From: CAYWBI01 sp964456445
GTDB taxonomy: Bacteria > Calditrichota > Calditrichia > Calditrichales > J004
Length of the DNA stretch: 13,676 nucleotides
Direction: 5' to 3'
Assembly: GCA_964456445.1 (NCBI GenBank)
Contig: CAYWBI010000103.1
Coordinates: forward strand, 1 to 13,676
Of this stretch, positions 6,311-13,173 are shown in pieces (position 1 is the stretch's first letter; each line of letters opens with the position of its first letter). Made by a program: the position numbers and the translations under genes. Under the pieces are notes generated by a model. That model was not told the DNA's origin. It was given only the letters and a program-made list of their open reading frames with translations, and did no database searches.

Positions 6311-7381
6311 CTAATGATATTCCACATCATCCATCTTACCGGCAAATATTTTGTGCAGATAAAAGAAATAACCGGCAACCAGAACAAGGGCCACTAACCA
6401 CCAAACTAAACCAACATGCAGACCATAGCTCGCCGCGGAAGCGTTGTAAATGGTCAACGAAGGATAGGCGCTGTTGGCGCTGGGCAGCAGATTGGGGAAG
6501 AGCGCCGCCATGGTGGAACTGAAGGCTCCGAAGATAAACAGCGACGAGGCCATAAACCCGGCATAATCGTTGTCAAAATGCCGGATACGAAACAGGGCGG
6601 ACAAACCACCAAACATGAGCAAGGGAAAAATCCACAACCAGGGATGATGGATAAAGTTATCCAATGCACCGGGCTTTACAAATTGCCAGGCAACAAGCGA
6701 TACAACGATCAAACCCGCCAATACCATCGTCAGCTTAAAGATTACTTTTTTAAGACGCGCGTTTAAGGGGCTGTTCGTCTTAAGAATTATCCAGTTGGCG
6801 CCATGAATGGTCAGCGTGACGATGGCCACCAGGCCAAGGATAACCGTAAACCAATCCAATATACCGGGATGCGTGCTCAACGGTGAAAAGCCCTCGTTCC
6901 AAAGCGGGTTAAAAAAATAAGTGGCGCCATAACGGGCGGCGCCGTTTTCCACAGCCCCAAAATTTACCCCGCGCACAACATTCCCCAGAGCGGCGCCGAG
7001 GAACAGGGTCAGCAATAAACTGGACAACCCAAAGGCCTTATCCCATAAGCCTTTCCATAAATCATTTTGTACCTGGTTGCGGAATTCCAGACCAATGGCG
7101 CGGAAGATCAGCAACCACAAAACCATGATCAACGGCAGATAAAATCCGCTAAAAGCCGATGCATACAGGGTTGGAAAAGCAAAGAACAACACGCCCCCGC
7201 CCGCGATAAGCCAAACTTCATTGCCGTCCCAAAAAGGTCCGATGGCCCGGAAGATGCTTTGTTTTTCCTCTTCGTTTTTGGCCAGAAACAAATGGACGAT
7301 ACCCGCGCCAAAATCCGCGCCGTCCAACAAGATGAACATGGTTAACATGCCCGCTAAGATGATACCCCAAACAATTTCCAT
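6311..7381 (-). CDS. cydB: cytochrome bd quinol oxidase subunit II
   Basis: Integral membrane subunit of cytochrome bd oxidase, which oxidises quinol and reduces oxygen to water without pumping protons, giving oxygen scavenging and microaerobic respiration. The predicted protein is 356 residues with about eight to nine hydrophobic segments. CydB signatures are present: the opening MEIVWGIILAG, LDGADFGAG (residues 19-27), GPFWDGNEVWL (48-58, with Trp57) and FRAIGLEFRNQ. The start at 7381 gives the normal CydB N-terminus; an upstream TTG at 7429 has no ribosome binding site and would add 16 unusual residues. It lies 118 nt downstream of cydA on the same strand, a wider gap than usual for this pair, with no CydX-like small gene seen between or after them. 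Confidence 0.95.
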   Translation of the reverse strand: MEIVWGIILAGMLTMFILLDGADFGAGIVHLFLAKNEEEKQSIFRAIGPFWDGNEVWLIAGGGVLFFAFPTLYASAFSGFYLPLIMVLWLLIFRAIGLEFRNQVQNDLWKGLWDKAFGLSSLLLTLFLGAALGNVVRGVNFGAVENGAARYGATYFFNPLWNEGFSPLSTHPGILDWFTVILGLVAIVTLTIHGANWIILKTNSPLNARLKKVIFKLTMVLAGLIVVSLVAWQFVKPGALDNFIHHPWLWIFPLLMFGGLSALFRIRHFDNDYAGFMASSLFIFGAFSSTMAALFPNLLPSANSAYPSLTIYNASAASYGLHVGLVWWLVALVLVAGYFFYLHKIFAGKMDDVEYH

Positions 7382-7499
7382 GGCTGCTTTCTTTTTTAAG
7401 TCTTCCAAACCCGGCCATACCGGGAGCAAATAATATTCAAGACTTTTCTTCTCAAATCAAAAATCGCTGTGCCTTGTTTATATGTGGGCCCCGGGTTCT

Positions 7500-8837
7500 T
7501 CAAATCCCGGTTTTGTCCAACGGCTCCGGGCCATTGTGAATAATTTTCCCCACCAACAGAAGAAACAAAACACCAAGTAAAAAATACAAGCCGATAAAAC
7601 CCAGCAAGGTGAATAAGGTATTTCCCGCGGAAACCGTCGCGGAGACCCCGTCCACCGTACGCATTAAATTATAAACCAGCCAGGGTTGGCGGCCCAGCTC
7701 CGAGGTGTACCAACCGGCAAGATTAGCAATATAGGGAAATGGCACTGCCAGCAAAAGTCCCCATAAGACCCAGCGTTTTTCAAAAAGTTTTTTCTTCCAC
7801 AACAAAAAGAGGGCAATAGCCATTAAAGCCAAAAAGATGGTACCTAAACCAACCATTATATGATAAGCATAGTATAGGGCCGGCACATTGGTCGGCCACT
7901 GTTTTTCATCATAGGCGTCCAAACCTTTTACATTGGCGTTCCAGCGTTTGTAGGTGAGCAGACTAAGGGCATTGGGCACTTCTATTTTATTATCGATAGT
8001 TTTCCGGCTCATGTTCGGTTGACCGATCAGGACCATCGGTGCACCTTCCTGGGTATGAAACAAGCCTTCCATGGCGGACAGTGTGACCGGTTGGTGCTGC
8101 GCAACCTGCTGGGCAAGCATATCGCCAAAAGGCACGATAACCAGCAGGGATGAAATCAAACCCATCACCACACCCGTCTTTAAAAATATCTTTCCATACG
8201 CCCGATGCCTGTTGTTGAGCAGATAAAAAGCACCCAGCCCTGAGACCACAAAGGTGGAAGTTACCATCGAGGCGGTTTGATTATGGAAAAAAGATGGCCA
8301 GAGCCAGGAGTTCAGAAACAGTTCCGCAAAATTATTCAGGACGAATTTCCCGTTTTCCAAAATTTCAAAACCCACCGGGTGCTGCATCCAGGAATGGGTG
8401 GCGATGATAAACAAACCGCTGGCCTGTGTACCAATGAAAACCATCAGGGCCATCACAAAATGCATCCGCTTCGATAATCGATTTTCGGCGAACAGAAACA
8501 AACCCAAAAAAGTGGATTCCAGAAAAAAAGAGAACATACCTTCCATGGCCAGCGTCTGACCAATTACATTACCCGTCATCTCGGAAAACCGGGCCCAGTT
8601 GGTGCCAAACTGAAACTCCATAGGAATGCCGGTTACAACGCCCACCACAAAATTTACGGCAAAAATTTTTGCCCAAAAACGCGCAGTCTTATTATACGCT
8701 TCATCGCCGGTCCTGAGATAGCGCCATTTAAAATAGACGATCAGCGCGGAAAGCCCCATGGTCAGTTGCGGAAAGATATAGTGAAAGGTGATGGTGAAGG
8801 CAAATTGCAAACGATGGTACAAAATTAAATCAGCCAT
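7500..8837 (-). CDS. cydA: cytochrome bd quinol oxidase subunit I
   Basis: Haem-bearing subunit of cytochrome bd oxidase, 445 residues, shorter than the 522 of E. coli because the quinol-binding Q loop is of the short type. By alignment in mind with E. coli CydA the ligands are kept: His19 (high-spin haem), His185 and Met328 (haem b558; E. coli His186 and Met393), and the proton-path acids Glu99 and Glu107 (LAMEGMFSFFLES). The TSELGRQPWLVYN signature (about 378-390) carries Glu380 and Arg383. In the Q loop, Glu257 is kept but the E. coli Lys252 position is Thr (VTLSAMEG), and the E. coli Arg391 position is His (YHIMVG). I believe these two variants are common in the QP-x-AMEGLFHT-x-EGAP subgroup. 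The start at 8837 follows a weak GGGAAAA site. Transcribed with cydB. Confidence 0.95.
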   Translation of the reverse strand: MADLILYHRLQFAFTITFHYIFPQLTMGLSALIVYFKWRYLRTGDEAYNKTARFWAKIFAVNFVVGVVTGIPMEFQFGTNWARFSEMTGNVIGQTLAMEGMFSFFLESTFLGLFLFAENRLSKRMHFVMALMVFIGTQASGLFIIATHSWMQHPVGFEILENGKFVLNNFAELFLNSWLWPSFFHNQTASMVTSTFVVSGLGAFYLLNNRHRAYGKIFLKTGVVMGLISSLLVIVPFGDMLAQQVAQHQPVTLSAMEGLFHTQEGAPMVLIGQPNMSRKTIDNKIEVPNALSLLTYKRWNANVKGLDAYDEKQWPTNVPALYYAYHIMVGLGTIFLALMAIALFLLWKKKLFEKRWVLWGLLLAVPFPYIANLAGWYTSELGRQPWLVYNLMRTVDGVSATVSAGNTLFTLLGFIGLYFLLGVLFLLLVGKIIHNGPEPLDKTGI

Positions 8838-8871
8838 TTAATTTTCCCATTGTAAAATTTGTAAGAATGGA

Positions 8872-8877
8872 ATTATA
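8872..8877 (-). promoter_or_regulatory. candidate -10 element for cydAB
   Basis: The minus strand carries an exact TATAAT (reverse complement of 8872-8877) 34 nt upstream of the cydA start codon. The hexamer 17 nt further upstream (TTCTTT) is a poor -35 box, so the promoter may depend on an activator or use a lineage-specific sigma factor. Tentative. Confidence 0.4.
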
Positions 8878-8898
8878 CCCTTTTTGATGCCTTTAAAG

Positions 8899-8927
8899 AA
8901 AAAGGTTACGATCTAATATACCTTTTT
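8899..8927 (-). terminator. weak terminator-like hairpin between the HTH/ACT gene and cydA
   Basis: AAAAAGGT (8899-8906) pairs with ACCTTTTT (8920-8927) around a 13-nt loop, giving an 8-bp stem with only two G-C pairs and a T-run on the minus-strand side. It would separate the upstream HTH/ACT gene from cydAB but is energetically weak. Confidence 0.35.
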
Positions 8928-9055
8928 CAGCGCCGGCAAAAAAAGAAAACAAAATGTTTATTCAAGCCCTTTCTGAAACAGACAACATTCCTTGCGGACG
9001 ATACTGGCTTGTAAAGTCCGGACGGGGCTGTTGTATAAAAGCCATAGTAATCTCA

Positions 9056-9715
9056 CTAACTTTTGTGCAGATATTTTAACAGCAGGGAAAACGAACGGTC
9101 AACCTGTTTCTTCTCTATGATAATATTGAATTCGGTAAAAGTGGAAACCACTTCCACCACGTTTATTTTATGCCAGGCGAGTTGTTTTAATATATTATAA
9201 TGGATTCCTGGTGTATAAACCATTTCATTTGTTAGCTGAAGGGTAATAGCCGCCAAACCATCCATGCGTGAAACGAGTTTTTCGCCCTTAAAAATTTCCT
9301 TCATCCGGGCGTTAAGGCTTGCGTTCAGAATAGTTGTAATTTCGTGGATACCCTGCGTAAATGTTATAAAGTAGTCATGCCGGTCTTTTAACTCTTGCAT
9401 CAGGGTCAGGCGTTTTTTTAGAATTGTCTGCGATTTGAGATAGGTATATTCGCTCAACCCGGAACGCACGGTGATATCGCTCAGATCTTTACTGACCGCC
9501 TCCGAATCGTCTTTTTTTAACTGAACAGAGGGAAGTGTCCGTTTTAAGGCCATCAAAACGGCGCTTTCGCTTACCGGCTTTAAAAGCTCCCGCTCGATCT
9601 GCGGTTTTATTTTCCTTGCCAGGGCAGAAAGGTTTATGATGCCCTCCGCGAGCCCGTCTTCAAGAAAAGGGGTTTCCAGGATCATTCGGGTGATAATTTC
9701 GCTTACTGTGATCAT
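9056..9715 (-). CDS. putative HTH/ACT-domain protein, possible amino-acid-responsive regulator
   Basis: A 219-residue soluble protein with no signal peptide or membrane helix. The N-terminal 60 residues (ETPFLEDGLAEGIINLSALA, then ESAVLMALKRTL) look like a compact helical, winged-helix-like domain. A charged linker follows (about 62-112), and the C-terminal half contains one or two ACT-like beta-alpha-beta units. The clearest lies at about 155-214 (ITLQLTNEMVYTPGIHYNIL, HKINVVEVVSTFTEFNIIIE, then a helix), with a weaker one at 114-155. ACT domains bind amino acids and regulate their biosynthesis; similar proteins in Bacteroidetes-like genomes are, from memory, sometimes labelled aspartate kinase although no kinase domain is present. 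It is divergent from the lysW operon across a 211-nt gap holding palindromes, which suits a local regulator. The start at 9715 has only a weak ribosome binding site. The DNA-binding role is inference. Confidence 0.6.
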   Translation of the reverse strand: MITVSEIITRMILETPFLEDGLAEGIINLSALARKIKPQIERELLKPVSESAVLMALKRTLPSVQLKKDDSEAVSKDLSDITVRSGLSEYTYLKSQTILKKRLTLMQELKDRHDYFITFTQGIHEITTILNASLNARMKEIFKGEKLVSRMDGLAAITLQLTNEMVYTPGIHYNILKQLAWHKINVVEVVSTFTEFNIIIEKKQVDRSFSLLLKYLHKS

Positions 9716-9786
9716 GCCGTTAATTCCATGTCCGTTTTTTGTTTATTGCAACAGCATCTTCCGTCTGGCTTTTTTTGGCAACCCAA

Positions 9787-9796
9787 AACGGCCGTT
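9787..9796. repeat. perfect 10-bp palindrome AACGGCCGTT
   Basis: A perfect palindrome 72 nt upstream of the HTH/ACT gene start, inside the divergent intergenic region. It could be a protein-binding site but is short enough to occur by chance. Confidence 0.3.
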
Positions 9797-9840
9797 GAGC
9801 GCGGAACATTGTTGTTAATATTTTAACACTTTGTTCTGTT

Positions 9841-9865
9841 TTTGTAAATAATTTACAAATTATTT
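9841..9865. promoter_or_regulatory. nested inverted repeats, candidate operator of the lysW operon
   Basis: TTTGTAAA (9841-9848) and TTTACAAA (9852-9859) form a perfect 8-bp inverted repeat with a 3-nt spacer. A second perfect repeat, AAATAATTT (9846-9854) and AAATTATTT (9857-9865) with a 2-nt spacer, overlaps it. They lie 62-86 nt upstream of the lysW start in the divergent region shared with the HTH/ACT gene, where an operator controlling one or both directions would be expected. A possible promoter overlaps the site (TTGTTC at 9831-9836, then 17 nt, then TACAAA at 9854-9859). The repeats are certain; the function is inferred, and the region is AT-rich, which makes chance palindromes more likely. 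Confidence 0.5.
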
Positions 9866-9926
9866 TTTATCGGACAAAAATATCATAGAATGCCCCATGA
9901 CAAAATATTTTAAAAAGGAGATCAGA

Positions 9927-10100
9927 ATGAACAAAATGACAACCTGCCCTGTGTGCGATGCGGAAATTTCCCTGCCGGACGATACGATAAGAGATGAACT
10001 GCTTGAGTGTGGCGAATGCGGGACGGAGCTGCTTGTTGCGTCGTTGAATCCGCTGGAATTGGAAGAAGCGCCACAAACTGAAGAAGATTGGGGAGAATAA
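9927..10100 (+). CDS. lysW: LysW amino-group carrier protein
   Basis: A 57-residue acidic carrier protein. Its C-terminal glutamate forms an isopeptide bond with the alpha-amino group of alpha-aminoadipate (or glutamate in arginine-type systems), protecting the amine and presenting the substrate to each following enzyme. The sequence shows a zinc ribbon of two CxxC pairs (Cys7-Cys10 and Cys28-Cys31), a highly acidic second half, and the diagnostic C-terminus EDWGE ending at residue 57. The start at 9927 is chosen for the AAGGAG site 6 nt upstream; an earlier ATG at 9897 would translate this site. It is the first gene of the operon, and its TAA overlaps the next ATG by one base, giving translational coupling. 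Confidence 0.95.
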   Translation: MNKMTTCPVCDAEISLPDDTIRDELLECGECGTELLVASLNPLELEEAPQTEEDWGE

Positions 10101-11305
10101 TGATACGCATATTGGATACGACCCTGCGCGAGGGGGAACAGACCCCCGGCGTTTGCTTCAATAACCATATCAAAATGGCTATTGCCGGTCATTTGGCCGC
10201 AGTGGGCGTGGATATCATCGAAACCGGGCATCCGGTAGTGACGCCGGAAATTGAACAGGCCGTACGCCAGATTGCAAACGCCGGTCTTTCACCGTTGATA
10301 GGCGCCCATGCGCGGTCCGTTAAAAACGATATCGATGTGGCGCTGGATTGCGGGGCCGGTTTTCTCGGCATATTTTACTGTGTCTCCAACAACCGTCTGG
10401 ACCACCACCGTACAAGCCTGTCGCGGGTTATATCAAATATTACAAAGATGGTAAGCTACGCACGGTCGCGGCGCCCCGATCTGCAAATCCGTTATACACC
10501 CGAAGATACGGTGCGTTCGGAATGGGACAATGTGGTAAACGCCGCCGCCGAGGCGGTAAACGCCGGGGCAAACATCATAAGTGTGGCCGATACAACGGGT
10601 TATATGATCCCGGGGACCAAACGCAGCATGTATGATTATGTGAGCCGGCTGCGGGAGGCGCTGGCTGCCCGCTCGGCTTTTCCACAAATTGCCGTGCATT
10701 GCCATAATGACCGCGGTCTGGCGCTGGCCAATGCGCTCGACGGCTATCGCGCCGGTGCGGAAATCATCGACGCCACGGTGATGGGACTCGGTGAACGTGC
10801 AGGTTTGGTCGATCTGGCAACGCTGCTGGCTGTTCTACAAACGGATTTTGGTGAAACGGCCCATTGGAACCTAGAAAAAATACCTGAACTATACCGCCTG
10901 GTCAGCCGCTATTCCGGTCAGCCGATACCCGCGCTTATGCCACTTACAGGGAAAAATGCCTTTACACATTGCGCCGGTATCCATACCCAGGCCGCATTAA
11001 AGAACCCTCTTCACTATCAAAGCCTGGAACCGCGGATCATTGGCAGGGAATCCGAGTTGTCGCTGGACCACATGTCCGGTCTTTCTGCCGTAAGGCATGC
11101 CCTGGAAAAAATTGGCTACGGCGAACTAACCGGGGACCAGGTTTCGCGGATTCTGGATAAAGTTAAGGAAATTGGCCAAATGGGCCGCATCGTAAGCAGT
11201 GAAGAATTAAGACATATTGTAAATTTTATGACAAATCAGAAGGAGCAGAACAGTGGCGTCGAAATTAACCATCGGCTTTTTACATTCGCTGATACGCAAA
11301 GATGA
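10100..11305 (+). CDS. homocitrate synthase-type acyltransferase (HMGL-like TIM barrel)
   Basis: A 401-residue enzyme of the homocitrate/2-isopropylmalate synthase family, condensing acetyl-CoA with a 2-oxo acid. In this operon the expected product is homocitrate from 2-oxoglutarate, the first step of the aminoadipate route to lysine. Visible motifs are ILDTTLREGEQTPG (residues 4-17, with metal ligand Asp6 and catalytic Arg10), ETGHPVV (41-47), HCHNDRGLALANA (200-212, with metal-binding His200 and His202), GLGERAGLVDL (229-239) and the linker TGKNAFTHCAGIHTQAALKN (283-302). There is no C-terminal LeuA regulatory domain, as in short homocitrate synthases. The ATG overlaps the lysW stop (TAATG), and GGGGAG lies just upstream. 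The last 17 residues overlap the start of lysX by 53 nt. Isopropylmalate or citramalate synthase activity cannot be excluded from sequence alone. Confidence 0.85.
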   Translation: MIRILDTTLREGEQTPGVCFNNHIKMAIAGHLAAVGVDIIETGHPVVTPEIEQAVRQIANAGLSPLIGAHARSVKNDIDVALDCGAGFLGIFYCVSNNRLDHHRTSLSRVISNITKMVSYARSRRPDLQIRYTPEDTVRSEWDNVVNAAAEAVNAGANIISVADTTGYMIPGTKRSMYDYVSRLREALAARSAFPQIAVHCHNDRGLALANALDGYRAGAEIIDATVMGLGERAGLVDLATLLAVLQTDFGETAHWNLEKIPELYRLVSRYSGQPIPALMPLTGKNAFTHCAGIHTQAALKNPLHYQSLEPRIIGRESELSLDHMSGLSAVRHALEKIGYGELTGDQVSRILDKVKEIGQMGRIVSSEELRHIVNFMTNQKEQNSGVEINHRLFTFADTQR

Positions 11306-12113
11306 GAAGCTTTTACTGACCGAATTGCACCGCCGCCCCGAAGTGGAGGTGGAAATGATTGATGACCGTGAATTGATCGCCGATATTGGCACGGGTTTAT
11401 CAAGCGGGGCCGATGTGGTCTTTGAACGCTGTATCAATCACTACCGCGCCCTGCACGCCCTGCGTTTGTATGAAAATAGCGGCGTTACGTGTGTAAACCG
11501 TTCGGAGGTGGCCGAAGTATGCGGCAGCAAATTTGAGACATCCTTAAGATTAAAGAAAGACAACATACGCCAGCCTGGGGTCCGGATCGCTTTTACGGAA
11601 AAATCGGCCTTGCAGGCCATCGAAGAAATGGGCTATCCGGTGGTATTAAAACCGGCCGTGGGTTCCTGGGGGCGGCTGATCGCAAAAATATCCAACCGTG
11701 AAGCGGCAGAAGCGGTACTTGAACATAAAACTACGCTTGGCACCTATCATCACTCGGTATTTTACATTCAGGAATATATCGAGAAACGCGGACGGGACAT
11801 TCGTAGTTTTGTGGTGGGGGACCGTTGCATTGCGGCCATCTACAGGACATCGGAACATTGGATAACCAATACCGCCAGGGGGGCCATTGCCAGCAATTGC
11901 CCGCTTACGCCTCAATTAGAAGAAATATCCCTATCGGCGGCACGGGCGGTGGGCGGAGGCGTTGTGGCCATTGATCTGTTTGAAAGCGAAGACGGACTAC
12001 TGGTAAATGAAGTTAATTATACCATGGAATTTAAAAACTCCATCGCACCCACCGGTGTGAACATCCCGGCGGAAATAGTGGACTATGTAATCCGGACGGC
12101 AAAGGAGGCCTGA
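11253..12113 (+). CDS. lysX: LysX, LysW:alpha-aminoadipate ligase
   Basis: An ATP-grasp ligase of the RimK/LysX type, 286 residues, that joins the LysW C-terminal glutamate to the amino group of alpha-aminoadipate. It closely resembles Thermus LysX as I recall it, which is about 280 residues. Seen in order: the N-terminal domain with FERC (57-60), GSKFETSLRL (91-100), the ATP-grasp core GYPVVLKPAVGSWGRL (127-142), FYIQEYIEKRGRDIRSFVVG (170-189), WITNTARGA (203-211), and the metal- and substrate-site segment DLFESEDGLLVNEVNYTMEF with KNS (241-263). The start is GTG at 11253, supported by AAGGAG 7 nt upstream; it lies inside the end of the upstream gene. Aminoadipate specificity is inferred from the neighbouring homocitrate-type synthase; glutamate or dual specificity is possible. 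Confidence 0.93.
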   Translation: MASKLTIGFLHSLIRKDEKLLLTELHRRPEVEVEMIDDRELIADIGTGLSSGADVVFERCINHYRALHALRLYENSGVTCVNRSEVAEVCGSKFETSLRLKKDNIRQPGVRIAFTEKSALQAIEEMGYPVVLKPAVGSWGRLIAKISNREAAEAVLEHKTTLGTYHHSVFYIQEYIEKRGRDIRSFVVGDRCIAAIYRTSEHWITNTARGAIASNCPLTPQLEEISLSAARAVGGGVVAIDLFESEDGLLVNEVNYTMEFKNSIAPTGVNIPAEIVDYVIRTAKEA

Positions 12114-13159
12114 TGTCAATAATAAAGGTATCCATTGTCGGGGGATCGGGTTATACCGGTGGGGAACTGCTAAGAATTCTTCTTTTTCATCCGGGGGTAG
12201 AGGTTGTGCAGGTCACTTCCGAGCAAAACAGCGGCAAATCCATAGGCCGGGTCCATCCAAACCTGAGAAAACTGTGCGCGCTAAAATTTGTCCCCATAAA
12301 GAACCTGCAAGCGGTCGATGTGCTTTTTCTTTGCCTGCCGCATGGCCGAGCCATGCAAAAGATCGGTCAATTCCAAAAACTGGCGCCGGCAATCATTGAT
12401 TTAAGCGGGGATTTTCGCTTAAAAGACAGTGGGGATTATACACGCTGGTATGACTTGGAACACCCGCACCCTGAACTCCTGGAACGGGCCGTTTATGGAA
12501 TCCCGGAGCTGCACCGCGCTCAAATGGCCGGGGCTTCATTTATCTCCAGCGCGGGCTGTAACGCCACCGCGGTAATCCTGGCGCTATATCCCCTGTTTAA
12601 AAATAAACTTATCGAAACGCGGTCCACGGTAATCGAAATCAAGGCGGGAAGCAGTCAGGCAGGCGCTTCACCGGGTCCGGGCTCACACCACCCGGAACGC
12701 AGCGGCGCCATCCGATCCTATAAACCATTTGGTCATCGGCATCTCGCGGAAATGTACCAGGAGCTCTCTTTTGACGAAGGGGTTCTTTTGCACTTTACAG
12801 CCACCGGCGTCGATATGGTGCGCGGCATCCACGCCGTTTGCCACACCTTTCTTTCCAGCCAGGTGACCGAAAAAGATATCTGGAAAATTTACCGGGAAGC
12901 CTATGGCCATGAACCGTTTATACGTATCATAAAGGAACAAAACGGCATCCATCGCCTACCCGATCCGAAAATTTTATACGGCAGCAATTTTTGTGATATC
13001 GGCTTTGTAAAAGACCCGGCGTCAAACCGCCTGATCATTTATAGCGCCATCGATAATTTAATGAAAGGCGCGGCGGGTCAGTCTGTGCAGGCTTTTAATA
13101 TTATGCATGGCCTGGAGGAAGACAGCGGATTGTCGTTCCCCGGTTTGCACCCCGTATGA
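12113..13159 (+). CDS. lysY: LysY, LysW-aminoadipyl-6-phosphate reductase (ArgC-like)
   Basis: An NADPH-dependent reductase of 348 residues that converts the LysW-bound acyl phosphate to the semialdehyde, homologous to ArgC. The N-terminal nucleotide-binding motif is IVGGSGYTGGELLRIL (8-23). The catalytic cysteine is Cys149 in ISSAGCNATAVILALYPL, the GCNATA form typical of LysY as opposed to the GCYPT of ordinary ArgC. The substrate-side loop KAGSSQAGASPGPGSHHPER with GHRHLAEM also matches the LysY/LysW-type branch, as does ATGVDMVRGIHAVCH. The ATG overlaps the lysX stop (TGATG), and AAAGGAGG lies 4 nt upstream, so it is translationally coupled. The phosphate donor step (LysZ) is not in this window. 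Confidence 0.92.
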   Translation: MSIIKVSIVGGSGYTGGELLRILLFHPGVEVVQVTSEQNSGKSIGRVHPNLRKLCALKFVPIKNLQAVDVLFLCLPHGRAMQKIGQFQKLAPAIIDLSGDFRLKDSGDYTRWYDLEHPHPELLERAVYGIPELHRAQMAGASFISSAGCNATAVILALYPLFKNKLIETRSTVIEIKAGSSQAGASPGPGSHHPERSGAIRSYKPFGHRHLAEMYQELSFDEGVLLHFTATGVDMVRGIHAVCHTFLSSQVTEKDIWKIYREAYGHEPFIRIIKEQNGIHRLPDPKILYGSNFCDIGFVKDPASNRLIIYSAIDNLMKGAAGQSVQAFNIMHGLEEDSGLSFPGLHPV

Positions 13160-13173
13160 TTTACAGGTGAATT

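Noticed and set aside
8884..8897. FNR-like site upstream of cydA (TTGAT-N4-TTAAA)
   Set aside because: One half-site matches, the other only 3 of 5, and its spacing to the candidate -10 does not suit activation.
8962..9045. 27-codon minus-strand frame just after the HTH/ACT gene
   Set aside because: Weak start context, no hydrophobic segment or known motif; not enough to call a gene.
9897..9926. Earlier ATG for lysW at 9897
   Set aside because: It would translate through the AAGGAG ribosome binding site and add residues absent from LysW proteins.
10348..10635. Plus-strand 95-codon frame inside the synthase gene
   Set aside because: Arg/Gly-rich out-of-frame shadow of a well-supported enzyme gene.
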